Source: Nitrospirales bacterium (GTDB lineage Bacteria > Nitrospirota > Nitrospiria > Nitrospirales > UBA8639). From it: a DNA stretch of 55,723 nucleotides. Position numbers and translations under genes: made by a program. The first letter of the stretch is position 1. The number at the start of each line of letters is the position of its first letter. The notes under the pieces were generated by a model, which had not been told where the DNA came from, ran no database searches, and saw only the letters and a program-made list of their open reading frames with translations. Location of the stretch: the NCBI GenBank assembly GCA_021604365.1, contig BQIZ01000004.1:1-55723 (forward strand). Reading direction: 5' to 3'. This document shows positions 35,729 through 43,923 of the stretch, piece after piece.

Positions 35729-37003
35729 ATGACCTATTGGCTTATGCGGAACTTGGTATGTAGGCGAATTCAGCGGTTGGCCTGTTTCCTTGTGTTGGCA
35801 ATGCTTGTCATCAGTCAATCTGTCACTCAAGCCAAAGATTTAAAGAATGTGATTCCTGATCTTTATGGGGGAAATGGTTTTCAAACAGACCCTAATTTTG
35901 CAGGCAATCGGTCCAATGATTTTGGCAATGCGGTGTTCAATTCATTTAATGAACTGACTAATGGCATTGGGGCTCAAACGGGGCAATTCGCGGTGAACTC
36001 TACCGTGGCGGCGTATCGGTTTGATGTTGAGCGGGGAGTTCCTGTTGAAGTCACCAAAAGCCTCGGTCCACTATTTGCGGAACGAGCCGACACGCTTGGA
36101 AAAGGGCGATTTGATTTCCAGGTTGTCTGGTCAAACGCCAATTACAAAAAATTTAATGGCCAAAAGCTGTCTTCTCTCAGTGAAGATGTCTCTCCGACTG
36201 CCGGGCCGGGAACGCCGCCGAATGCCCCAGGGTTGGATGAGCTATTACAAATTAACCTGGATGTCAAAGTGATTACCAATTTTGTGGGGTTTTTCGGCAC
36301 GTATGGCCTCACGGATAATTGGGACATCAATCTTCTTGTACCTCTCATCAATAACAAGATCAAGGCAAAAGCGAAGGCGACCATGCTTGATGCCAACGGT
36401 GTTCCTTGTAATCAAGGTGGAAATTGTAGTGGTATATACGTGATCAATGGGACGGCACCCGGAACGGGGGACCCTTCAAGAGACAGTTCTTCTGCAGATA
36501 AAACCGGGATCGGAGACGTTCTTCTTCGAACCAAATATAACTTTCTGAAAAATCATGAGATTTTACCTGATTTGGGAGTACGCGGGGGCGTTTCTTTTCC
36601 CACGGGAAATGAAGATAACTTCATGGGAGTCGGAGAATTCAGATTTGAGGGATTGGCTGTGGCTTCTAAATATTATGCATCCCCGATCGGCATGATTGGT
36701 CCCCATGTGAATACGGGCTTTGTGCTCGTCAACAACAAATCAGAACTGAATCTTTTTACCTATGTCGCAGGGTTTGATATTGCGCCTATTCCGGTCTTTG
36801 CTTTCTCTCTCGATCTCCTGGGCCGTCACGAATTAGACGATAAGGATAACAGTGGAAAGGACATCGTCGATTTGGCTCCCGGCCTAAAATGGGCTCCACT
36901 TCCGAACACGCTGGTTCAGGCAGCCGTCCAGCTTCCACTCAATAAAGATGAAGGGCTCCGTCCGGATGCGGTCTGGACACTAGGACTTGGAGGAACGTTC
37001 TAA
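35729..37003 (+). CDS. Outer-membrane channel, MetA-pathway-of-phenol-degradation family
   Basis: A 424-aa predicted beta-barrel of the 'phenol_MetA_deg' transporter family. A signal peptide (about 1-35, 'LVLAMLVISQSVTQA') is followed by alternating amphipathic strands with family features: 'YGLTDNWDINLLVPL', 'GIGDVLLRTKYNFL', 'GVRGGVSFPTGNEDNFMG' and a strand ending in the C-terminal Phe typical of outer-membrane proteins. Such proteins are proposed to import hydrophobic or aromatic molecules, though many are uncharacterised. GAGGAG is six bases from the ATG. It is monocistronic here, between two FGE-domain genes on the opposite strand. Confidence 0.85.
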   Translation: MTYWLMRNLVCRRIQRLACFLVLAMLVISQSVTQAKDLKNVIPDLYGGNGFQTDPNFAGNRSNDFGNAVFNSFNELTNGIGAQTGQFAVNSTVAAYRFDVERGVPVEVTKSLGPLFAERADTLGKGRFDFQVVWSNANYKKFNGQKLSSLSEDVSPTAGPGTPPNAPGLDELLQINLDVKVITNFVGFFGTYGLTDNWDINLLVPLINNKIKAKAKATMLDANGVPCNQGGNCSGIYVINGTAPGTGDPSRDSSSADKTGIGDVLLRTKYNFLKNHEILPDLGVRGGVSFPTGNEDNFMGVGEFRFEGLAVASKYYASPIGMIGPHVNTGFVLVNNKSELNLFTYVAGFDIAPIPVFAFSLDLLGRHELDDKDNSGKDIVDLAPGLKWAPLPNTLVQAAVQLPLNKDEGLRPDAVWTLGLGGTF

Positions 37004-37102
37004 GGTGTTGAATCGTCACCCCTTTGGCTGCTGTCTTTTTTAAGGATGCTTTAGGAAAGGAAAGGATTTGGAAGAAAATAGGAATATGGAAGAATCGAAG
37101 TG

Positions 37103-38152
37103 CTAATCGATATCTTGTGCGAGGCGAAACCCGATCTGGATACTCCGCGAGTCGGCGTTGTACCCATTTCGAAACGAAGAACGCAAAGATATGGGATCGT
37201 TAGTCCAGCCACCGCCTCGCCTTACTCGTGTTCCACAGCGTCCGTTATTCGCCTCTAACCAGGCCAAACCATTTGTTGGGGCACGGTGATAGTCGTCATG
37301 CCAGCAGTCTTGGACCCACTCCCATACATTTCCACTCATGTCCTGAAGCCCGAGACCGTTGGCTTGTCGGGTTCCAACTGGCTGGGTTCTCCCTGTACTG
37401 TTCGTGTTGAACCAGGCGTAAGGCTCAAGCTGTTCTTGTTCTGAGGTTCCCGCCCAAATTTCGTCTTTTGCTCTATTTTTGGCAGCGTATTCCCACTCAG
37501 ACTCTGTTGGGAGTCGATAGCGACGGCCGGTTCCCTCCGATAACCATTTGGCATAATCGCGAGCGTCTTCCCACGAGACATTAATGACCGGGCGCTTTTC
37601 ACGTCCCCACCCTTCATCTCCCGGAAACGCCCGACCCGTCGCCATGGCGAACCGGTCATATTCTTCAAATGTGACCTCGAATCGCCCCATAGCAAATTTT
37701 TTGATATGGACCTTTCGCAACGGGTGCTCGCTTAATGTATCCTCTTCCCGGCTATCACCCTGCTGAAAGGTACCGGCAGGAATTGAAACCATTTCAGGGT
37801 CCAGATGGATGCTCACCACCGGAGAGACGACTCTCAGTATGGCCATTTTAAAAGCCTTATTCTCCTCCGCTAACCATGTGCCTACCCCACCCAATAGCAA
37901 AACGAACACCCCTATGAGCCCTGTTATCTTCAGCCATCGTTTCTGACGCTTGGCCAGCTGGTATTGTTTCTTCAGCATGGACAGTGTTTCTGCATGTGAG
38001 GATTCGTGTGGGTTCAGGCTTGGCGCTCGGCCCTTAGGCGAAGATGTTCCGAATGGATACGTTTGTCGTCCGGGACGGTCAGGCTTTGTGTGATCAGCCA
38101 GGGGGGCGGGAGATTTTTCCGCAGGTAGGGTTGATTGGTTTTCGTCGTTCAT
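37103..38152 (-). CDS. Membrane-anchored pseudo-formylglycine-enzyme (SUMF1-like) protein
   Basis: About 349 aa. A Pro/Ser-rich cytoplasmic N-terminus (1-65) and one transmembrane helix ('ITGLIGVFVLLLGGVGTWLA', about 76-97) precede a SUMF1/FGE-sulfatase C-lectin fold domain (about 115-349). It shows 'PEMVSIPAGTFQQGDSREED', 'VTFEEYDRF', 'RLPTESEWEYAAK', 'LQDMSGNVWEWVQDCW' and 'VRRGGGWTND'. The region that carries the two active cysteines in true FGE reads 'SLRSSFRNGYNADS', so there is no catalytic Cys and no sulfatase gene nearby. A binding or scaffold role in the periplasm is more likely. ATG 38152 and an upstream GTG (38176) are both possible; neither has a clear ribosome-binding site. It is the second pseudo-FGE protein within 3 kb. 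Confidence 0.87.
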   Translation of the reverse strand: MNDENQSTLPAEKSPAPLADHTKPDRPGRQTYPFGTSSPKGRAPSLNPHESSHAETLSMLKKQYQLAKRQKRWLKITGLIGVFVLLLGGVGTWLAEENKAFKMAILRVVSPVVSIHLDPEMVSIPAGTFQQGDSREEDTLSEHPLRKVHIKKFAMGRFEVTFEEYDRFAMATGRAFPGDEGWGREKRPVINVSWEDARDYAKWLSEGTGRRYRLPTESEWEYAAKNRAKDEIWAGTSEQEQLEPYAWFNTNSTGRTQPVGTRQANGLGLQDMSGNVWEWVQDCWHDDYHRAPTNGLAWLEANNGRCGTRVRRGGGWTNDPISLRSSFRNGYNADSRSIQIGFRLAQDID

Positions 38153-38176
38153 GGTGTGCGCGATCTGAGCATGCAC

Positions 38177-38652
38177 ATGCGAACAGATTTGAATCGCCTC
38201 CGGGGACGGTTTTTATTCTTCTGCGAATTTTCGGTCAATGCTATCAGGAAATGACCAGTTTCTCCGTTAAAGCCTGAAGCAGTTTTTAATAATTTTTTAA
38301 AAGGACGATCCTCATTTCACCGTATTTTAACAGATAGCGCCCTGAACGAAAGCTTTGTTGCTTAATGTAAAAATTTAATAAGCATTACACAAGGGCATCT
38401 CCCGCAAATTTGGACAATAGATTGAATTCGTAAGATTATTAGAGGAATGAGGTTGTTTATCCTGACTTCTGAGGATCAGGAGGTAAGAGACAGTTTCTGA
38501 CACATCAGAATACTTTGAACCCTTGTGTCTGGCTCAACGCGTTGGAAAAGGCTGGAGGGACTAATTGAGTCTTTAGCAGGATAGGGATGTGGGTTCTTCC
38601 CTGATACGGGTACTTTTGCACCTCTGCCAAATCTTGGAAATCGTATGTTGTG
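38177..38652. other. Intergenic, no gene seen
   Basis: About 475 bases, AT-richer than its surroundings, between the pseudo-FGE gene and tRNA-Thr. No credible ORF, repeat or terminator was identified. The promoter of the pseudo-FGE gene is expected near its right-hand start. Confidence 0.4.
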
Positions 38653-38728
38653 TGGAGCTGGCGAGAGGAATTGAACCTCCGACCTGCGGTTTACAAAACC
38701 GCTGCTCTACCGATTGAGCTACGCCAGC
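38653..38728 (-). tRNA. tRNA-Thr (anticodon UGU)
   Basis: A complete cloverleaf on the minus strand: acceptor GCTGGCG/CGCCAGC, D stem GCTC/GAGC, anticodon stem GCGGT/ACCGC with loop TTTGTAA (anticodon TGT), variable loop AGGTC, T stem GGAGG/CCTCT with loop TTCAATT, discriminator T, and an encoded CCA. Length is 76 with CCA. The ORF-track entry 38573-38779 is a frame through this gene. Confidence 0.97.
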
Positions 38729-38812
38729 TCGGCGAATATAAGGACCATCATACCAAAGCATGAAGCAATCAACCAGCATGGATACATGAAAAATTTTCCA
38801 ACTAGCCCTGCT

Positions 38813-39766
38813 TTAGGTCATTTGCAGCATGACTTTTCGTATACCACTCTGATCCGCTTTTTCCATGGCCAGAACGCCATCAAGGAGTGAATAGCGGGCA
38901 TGGATGAGCGGGTCGACCCGGATGTGCCTCGTTTCTAGTAAGCGGATGGCCGGAGGGAAAGGACCGCAACGAGATCCAATTAAGGATATTTCCTGAATGA
39001 CAAAATTCGTCATATTCACAGACACATTTCCGTGATACGTGGATTTGAGTACAAGTGTTCCCCTTGGCCGAATCAATTTCATGGCTGTGGAAAGCCCTTC
39101 GGGGCTTCCAGTGGCCTCCACAATCATATCTGCGCCTTGAGAAATATCAGTGAGGTGCGAGGTTATTCGGATTCCCATGTGGGTGAGCCACGCGTCATGG
39201 TCTGAATGGCGACCCAATAAGGTTACAGCGCATCCTGATAATACAAGAACTTGTGCGCACAGGATCCCTAACTTCCCATCTCCGATGACAACTACCCGGT
39301 CTGTTGGTTTGATTGAGACTAATTGGGGAATTTCACAGGCTGCGGCCAGGGGTTCAATGAAGACGGCCTGATCATCGGAAATAGAATCAGGCACGACAAA
39401 AAGGTTTTCAACAGGCAGGGCCAGGAAATCGGCAAAAGCGCCATCTCGACCCTGGATTCCTAAGGTGGTGCGATGAGGGCAATGAGTGGGATGTCCATTG
39501 GTGCAGGTTTCACACGCACGACAAGCGGCATTGATCTCGCCGACGACACGTTTGCCAATTAATGCGGCATCCGGAGCCTCATCAACTATCCCAACAAATT
39601 CATGCCCCAAGACACCTTCAAAGCCCATATATCCTTTCATCAGCTGTAGATCAGTGGAGCAAATTCCGGCTTGGATGACCCTGATCCTGGCTTCCCCATG
39701 GGGTCGCGGGGGAAGGGGAAGGTCTGTTTGAAATTGAAGCTTCTGATGAAAAACCAGTCCCCGCAT
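38813..39766 (-). CDS. Zinc-type medium-chain alcohol dehydrogenase
   Basis: A 317-aa MDR-superfamily oxidoreductase. The catalytic zinc site is seen as Cys in 'AGICSTDLQL' and 'GHEFVG'. The structural zinc cysteines are in 'CRACETCTNGHPTHCPHR' and the Rossmann motif is 'VVVIGDGKLGILCAQVL' (a GxGxxG variant). The family oxidises alcohols or polyols with NAD(P)+; the closest layouts are threonine/sorbitol-dehydrogenase-like, but the substrate cannot be assigned. The length is slightly shorter than typical (about 340). GGAGG lies seven bases before the ATG. It is monocistronic, next to tRNA-Thr. Confidence 0.9.
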   Translation of the reverse strand: MRGLVFHQKLQFQTDLPLPPRPHGEARIRVIQAGICSTDLQLMKGYMGFEGVLGHEFVGIVDEAPDAALIGKRVVGEINAACRACETCTNGHPTHCPHRTTLGIQGRDGAFADFLALPVENLFVVPDSISDDQAVFIEPLAAACEIPQLVSIKPTDRVVVIGDGKLGILCAQVLVLSGCAVTLLGRHSDHDAWLTHMGIRITSHLTDISQGADMIVEATGSPEGLSTAMKLIRPRGTLVLKSTYHGNVSVNMTNFVIQEISLIGSRCGPFPPAIRLLETRHIRVDPLIHARYSLLDGVLAMEKADQSGIRKVMLQMT

Positions 39767-40006
39767 TTGGTTCCTCCATGAAAGAGCCTAGATCATGGAC
39801 ACCATAGGACCATAGCAAAAATACTGGCACTCTTCAGCAATTTCTATGAATATTTTAGAAGGACGAATTTCCCCGTTATGGATAGCTATTTCTCCGGCAG
39901 TTTCATGCAACATCTTCCGTCTTGTCAGGAAAGGTTTCTGGATTTTGGTCGATAACGTGAAGGTGTCGGAGGACTGTAGGATGCCTGTCGAAACAGAAGG
40001 AGAAAA

Positions 40007-40363
40007 ATGATGATTGCCGGTATGGCCTCTGCACTATCTGGAATTCAAACGGGAGGAAGAATACTCAGCGTTGGTGCCCATAATATTGCCAATTCCCAAA
40101 CTGAAAGTTTTAAACGGATTCGTGGTTTTCCAGAAGAATCGTCAACCGGCAATGAGGTGAGGATAACCTTGCAAACTGATAAACATCCCCGCTCACAATT
40201 TCTCTCAGGTGAAGAATCGATCAGTCTTCGGGAAGGATCTAATGTTGATCTAGGGGAAGAAATTATTTCCAATCTGCAAGCGGTGAATCTCATAGAAGCT
40301 AATATCGCCAGTATCAAAATTCAGGACAAGGTATTGGGCTCTCTCCTGGATCTTACCGGGTAA
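40007..40363 (+). CDS. Orphan flagellar-rod-like small protein (FlgC/FlgG ends)
   Basis: A 118-aa protein built like the two ends of a flagellar axial protein joined together. The N-terminus 'MASALSGIQTGGRILSVGAHNIAN' matches the rod/hook motif (S..G......N.AN.N). The C-terminus 'SNVDLGEEIISNLQAVNLIEANI' matches the FlgC/FlgE/FlgG C-terminal helix. The normally large middle is reduced to about 40 residues. AAGGAG suits the second ATG (40010) best. No other flagellar gene is in the window, so it may serve a non-flagellar role or be an outlying rod component. Confidence 0.8.
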   Translation: MMIAGMASALSGIQTGGRILSVGAHNIANSQTESFKRIRGFPEESSTGNEVRITLQTDKHPRSQFLSGEESISLREGSNVDLGEEIISNLQAVNLIEANIASIKIQDKVLGSLLDLTG

Positions 40364-40800
40364 TTCCTCCTGCCTCATGTAATTAATTATCATTCGATCG
40401 AGCCAACGTCCTCATTCCCCTACAACTACTTCGCTTTTCTAAATTTTCGTGCGGCATTTTCTCAGGTTTTACGCTCATGAGAATGAAAAATTTTTGCGTC
40501 TTCATCAATCCATATAGCCAGTTCTGAAGGTGTTAAGGTCTTCGCAGGGTGTTTTATCCTTCATTAAAGCAAAAGCCTTGACAAGATGGATGAAACTCTG
40601 CCAGGCAATAGGGTGTACGAGTGTCAGAAAAAAACTGGGGATTTGACTTTGAACGTGGGAAAACAATTATTGTAGAATCAAACGGTTATACGAAGTGAGG
40701 CGATCTGTCTTGGGGAATTTCTTGAGAATGCGAAGAGTTGTGAGATAGAAATTTTCCTATTCACTCCGTTTCTATTAAATTTTTTGAACAGGAGATCGGG
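40364..40800 (+). promoter_or_regulatory. Intergenic upstream of the htrA-tatC cluster
   Basis: About 437 bases with no credible ORF. It should hold the promoter for the downstream protease gene. A weak candidate is TTGACT near 40636 with ATTATT 17 bases further, about 140 bases before the start codon. The -10 match is poor, and alternative sigma control is possible for an envelope-stress gene. Confidence 0.3.
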
Positions 40801-42333
40801 ATGATGCACATGTCACGTTTGTTTGCTGGCGCTGCCCGGCCGTTTCGAATTGCCCCTCCATGGGGGTTTCTTTCCCTAATTTTAGGTCTGGGAATGATAG
40901 GTGGATTTTTTGGAAATGGGTGGTTGGTTCCCGCTCAGACGCAAGCGGCTATACCCGGAGCGTTTATTGAAGGTTTTTCAGAAATTGTTGAAAAGGTCGG
41001 TCCCGCAGTTGTCAATGTGGCAGTGACTGGTGGAGGTGGACCATCCAGAGGCCTACCTCCCGGGCCGTTTGGTGGCCCTCCCGGCGGTGGCCCTCCTGGT
41101 GGTGGCCCCGGTGGCCCTCCCGGCGGCGGTCCCGGTGGCCCTCCCGGAATGAGCGCGGGGTCTGGAGTGATTATTGATTCTCGCGGATATATCCTGACGA
41201 ATAACCACGTTGTGGAAGATGCAAGCGATATCAAAGTGTCCTTTCATGATGGACGAGAGATGTCAGCAACCGTTGTGGGAACCGATCCAAAGACTGATTT
41301 AGCGGTTATTAAGGTTAAGCTTGAAAATGGCCCTCTTCCTTCAGTGGCCTGGGGAGAATATGAATCCCTTCGTGTTGGAGACGTGGTTCTAGCCCTTGGG
41401 AGTCCATTTGGATTACGCAATACTGTGTCTTTGGGAATTATCAGTGCCCTGGGGCGAGGTAGTGTCGGTATTACGGAATATGAAGATTTCATTCAGACAG
41501 ATGCCGCAATTAATCCCGGAAATTCCGGTGGGGCCCTGGTAAATATGAAAGGGGAGCTCATCGGGATCAATACGGCCATTTTCTCCAGAACGGGCGGGTC
41601 CGAAGGCGTGGGATTTGCGATCGCCGTCAGTATTGCGAAGGATATTGCTGCAAGTCTGATTGAAACAGGGAAGGTGGTAAGAGGATGGATGGGAGTGGCC
41701 ATTCAGGAATTAACGCCCGCCTTAGCGCAATCTTTCCAATTACCTGAAGGTCGACAGGGCGGGGTGTTAATCAGCGAAGTACATGAAGATGGCCCATCGG
41801 CAAAGGCCGGACTTCAACGGGGCGATGTCATTCTTGAATACGGAGGAGAAGCCGTCAAGGATGTGAATCATCTTCGTAATATTGTTGCTCGAACGAAGGT
41901 GGGAAAGAAAAAAGAAATTAAAGTGTTACGAGAGGGCAAGGAGACGATCCTGACCCTGGAGCTGGGCGAGCGGCCCTCCGATCAAGCATTGGCAAAGACT
42001 GGTCCGGTAGAAGAAGAAAAAGCCCCGGCCATGGAAAAACTCGATAACGTGTTGTCGGGAATGACGGTCGCACCGATTAGTGGGGAAAACCGGAGTGAAT
42101 TCAATATTCCGGAACAAATTAAAGGTGTGGTTGTTTCGAAGGTTGAATCAGGCAGCGCCGTAGAGGCTGCTGGTATTCAAATCGGTGACGTCATTCAAGA
42201 GGTGAGTCGCCAAAGCGTGAAAACGATTGACGACTTCAAGCAGATTGCGTCAAAAATTGCCAAGGATGAGTTGGCCGTTCTACTGGTCAACCGGCGAGGC
42301 AATAATCTGTTTATCGCAGTGAATCCTCAATAA
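40801..42333 (+). CDS. degP: Do-type periplasmic serine protease with two PDZ domains
   Basis: A 510-aa HtrA/DegP-like protease-chaperone. A signal peptide (about 1-50) precedes an unusual Gly/Pro-only linker (about 78-117: repeated 'GGPPGGGPGG'). The trypsin-like domain then has His in 'ILTNNHVVED', Asp in 'DPKTDLAVIKV' and Ser in 'NPGNSGGALVN'. Two PDZ domains follow (about 305-400 and 420-505), the first with 'GVLISEVHEDGPSAKAGLQ'. The expected role is quality control of exported proteins. The protein begins at an ATG doublet preceded by CAGGAG. The symbol degP reflects architecture only; DegQ/MucD are equivalent possibilities. It is separated from tatC by a strong hairpin. Confidence 0.93.
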   Translation: MMHMSRLFAGAARPFRIAPPWGFLSLILGLGMIGGFFGNGWLVPAQTQAAIPGAFIEGFSEIVEKVGPAVVNVAVTGGGGPSRGLPPGPFGGPPGGGPPGGGPGGPPGGGPGGPPGMSAGSGVIIDSRGYILTNNHVVEDASDIKVSFHDGREMSATVVGTDPKTDLAVIKVKLENGPLPSVAWGEYESLRVGDVVLALGSPFGLRNTVSLGIISALGRGSVGITEYEDFIQTDAAINPGNSGGALVNMKGELIGINTAIFSRTGGSEGVGFAIAVSIAKDIAASLIETGKVVRGWMGVAIQELTPALAQSFQLPEGRQGGVLISEVHEDGPSAKAGLQRGDVILEYGGEAVKDVNHLRNIVARTKVGKKKEIKVLREGKETILTLELGERPSDQALAKTGPVEEEKAPAMEKLDNVLSGMTVAPISGENRSEFNIPEQIKGVVVSKVESGSAVEAAGIQIGDVIQEVSRQSVKTIDDFKQIASKIAKDELAVLLVNRRGNNLFIAVNPQ

Positions 42334-42347
42334 GGGATGTAAATTCG

Positions 42348-42380
42348 GAGGGGGGCGACCTGAGCCCCCCTCGGATTTTT
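42348..42380 (+). terminator. Intrinsic terminator after the two-PDZ htrA
   Basis: GAGGGGGGC (42348-42356) and GCCCCCCTC (42364-42372) form a perfect 9-bp GC stem with a 7-base loop, followed by GGATTTTT. It should end most transcription from the protease gene, so tatC may need partial read-through or its own promoter. Confidence 0.8.
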
Positions 42381-42396
42381 GGGATACAGAACAAAC

Positions 42397-43353
42397 ATGG
42401 CCAAACAAAGCAAAATGGGTTCCTGGTTTGAAGAGAAAGTCTTCAAGCCACTGGAAGACAAAAAAATGCCCGTCATGGAGCATTTGCACGAGTTTCAATG
42501 GAGGCTCACAAGGGCAGTCATTGTCATGGCCTGTGTCTTTGTTGGGACATTTTTTTATGCGGATACACTGGTGTCCTGGCTACGGATTCCCCTGCAAAAT
42601 TATTTCATTTTAGATTCTTGGGAATGGATGCCATCGGATTTGCCAAAAATTCCCTTCGTTTTTCTCTCCCCGGCTGAAGCCTTATGGCAAAATGTGAAGG
42701 TTGCCGGATTATGTGCGCTGGTTTTGTCGACGCCGCACTGGCTATGGGAAGTCTGGCAATTTGTTCTTCCTGGCTTACATGCCCAGGAACGTCGATTTGT
42801 CGGGCCTTTTACCGCCATTAGCACGGTGGCCTTTTATCTGGGATTGACCTTTTGTTTTTTTGTTGTGTTGCCCTTCGCGTTGCATTTTCTGATTTCCTAT
42901 GGGCTGGCTTCGGGATTTATTGCGCAAATATCTATTGCCAATTATGTGGGTTTTATTCTCTGGTTCATGTTGGTTTTTGGTCTGATTTTTGAGGTTCCGC
43001 TCGCTCTGACCTTGATGGCTAAATTAGGGTGGGTGGATGCTCCTATATTACGAAAATACCGAAAATGGGCATTTCTGGGCTCCTTTCTCTTTGCGGCGAT
43101 TCTGACACCCACCCCTGATCCATTTAACCAATGCATTATGGCCATCCCGATGTATTTCTTTTATGAAGTGGGGATTATCAGTGCCCAAGTCTTTGGCAAG
43201 AAAAAAGGCCCGGAAGGTGAGGATGCTACGGCACCCGCTCCAGCTTCCGGCCCGCCGACCGTTCGGCGTCCCCCATTAGCCCCGCAACCTGTGGGAGCCG
43301 GATCTGGAGGGGATGAGGAATATGTTGATGTCCCGGATTCTGGTCCTCGATAA
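42397..43353 (+). CDS. tatC: Sec-independent translocase subunit TatC
   Basis: The substrate-recognition core of the twin-arginine translocase, about 318 aa, with six predicted membrane helices. Family marks are 'MPVMEHLHEFQWRLTRA' at the start (the conserved E-H-L-x-E-x-R motif, with Gln-Trp before Arg), 'FLSPAEALWQNVKV', 'PGLHAQERRFVGPF' and 'ILTPTPDPFNQ' (conserved P-D). A hydrophilic Pro/Gly-rich C-terminal tail of about 50 residues is longer than usual. The ORF track begins at TTG 42379; ATG 42397 gives MAKQSK and is better. No tatA/tatB is in the window. Its neighbours make molybdenum cofactor, whose enzymes are classic Tat substrates. Confidence 0.96.
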   Translation: MAKQSKMGSWFEEKVFKPLEDKKMPVMEHLHEFQWRLTRAVIVMACVFVGTFFYADTLVSWLRIPLQNYFILDSWEWMPSDLPKIPFVFLSPAEALWQNVKVAGLCALVLSTPHWLWEVWQFVLPGLHAQERRFVGPFTAISTVAFYLGLTFCFFVVLPFALHFLISYGLASGFIAQISIANYVGFILWFMLVFGLIFEVPLALTLMAKLGWVDAPILRKYRKWAFLGSFLFAAILTPTPDPFNQCIMAIPMYFFYEVGIISAQVFGKKKGPEGEDATAPAPASGPPTVRRPPLAPQPVGAGSGGDEEYVDVPDSGPR

Positions 43354-43377
43354 TATTTACGCCGGTGGGGACTTCTG

Positions 43378-43857
43378 ATGATACGGGTAGCTGCCATTTT
43401 GATCAGTAGCAAGATAAAGTCAGGCCAGAGCCACGATGAAAATCGGAAACCATTGGAACGGATCTTGACGAACCACCAATTGACCCTTTTATCCTATGAT
43501 GTCTTGGCGGACGATCGTCAGGCCATTTCTCGTCGATTAGTCACACTTTGTGAGACAACCGCTCCTCACATCATTGTGACTCTCGGGGGAACGGGAGTGC
43601 GACCAACAGATTGGGCTCCAGAGGCAACTAGAGATGTGATTGAAAAAGAGATCCCAGGTATCGGAGAAGCCATGAGGGCTGAAAGTCTTAAAAAAGTTCG
43701 GACCGCCATGCTCTCACGCGGAACGGCTGGAATTAGGGGGACCACCCTGATTTTGAATTTGCCGGGTAGCGTAAAAGGTATGCAAGAGAATTTAGATATG
43801 GTGTTACCGCTTTTAGAGCATATGGTGGAGAAAATGGGAAACGTGGCCACCCAATGA
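43378..43857 (+). CDS. Molybdopterin adenylyltransferase-type protein (MogA/MoaB)
   Basis: A 159-aa MoCF-domain protein that activates molybdopterin by adenylylation before metal insertion. The signature is 'VTLGGTGVRPTDWAPEAT' (GGTGxxPxD...PE) and a second block is 'SRGTAGIRGTTLILNLPGS'. The size fits MoaB/MogA single-domain proteins, which cannot be told apart by eye. It starts 24 bases after tatC and lies in the same direction as moeA and mobB. Confidence 0.92.
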   Translation: MIRVAAILISSKIKSGQSHDENRKPLERILTNHQLTLLSYDVLADDRQAISRRLVTLCETTAPHIIVTLGGTGVRPTDWAPEATRDVIEKEIPGIGEAMRAESLKKVRTAMLSRGTAGIRGTTLILNLPGSVKGMQENLDMVLPLLEHMVEKMGNVATQ

Positions 43858-43923
43858 TATTGGCGCAAGGCCGAATTTATATTATCCAAAAAATTATCGT
43901 ATTGAATGTATGTGGAGGGACTC

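Noticed and set aside
31365-38152. Diversity-generating retroelement targeting the C-lectin domains
   Set aside because: The FGE/C-lectin C-termini resemble DGR targets, but no reverse transcriptase, Avd gene or template repeat is in the window.
37103-38152. Active formylglycine-generating enzyme
   Set aside because: The catalytic cysteine positions are occupied by Ser/Asn/Tyr-type residues and no sulfatase gene is nearby.
38573-38779. 68-aa minus-strand ORF
   Set aside because: It is a translation through tRNA-Thr.
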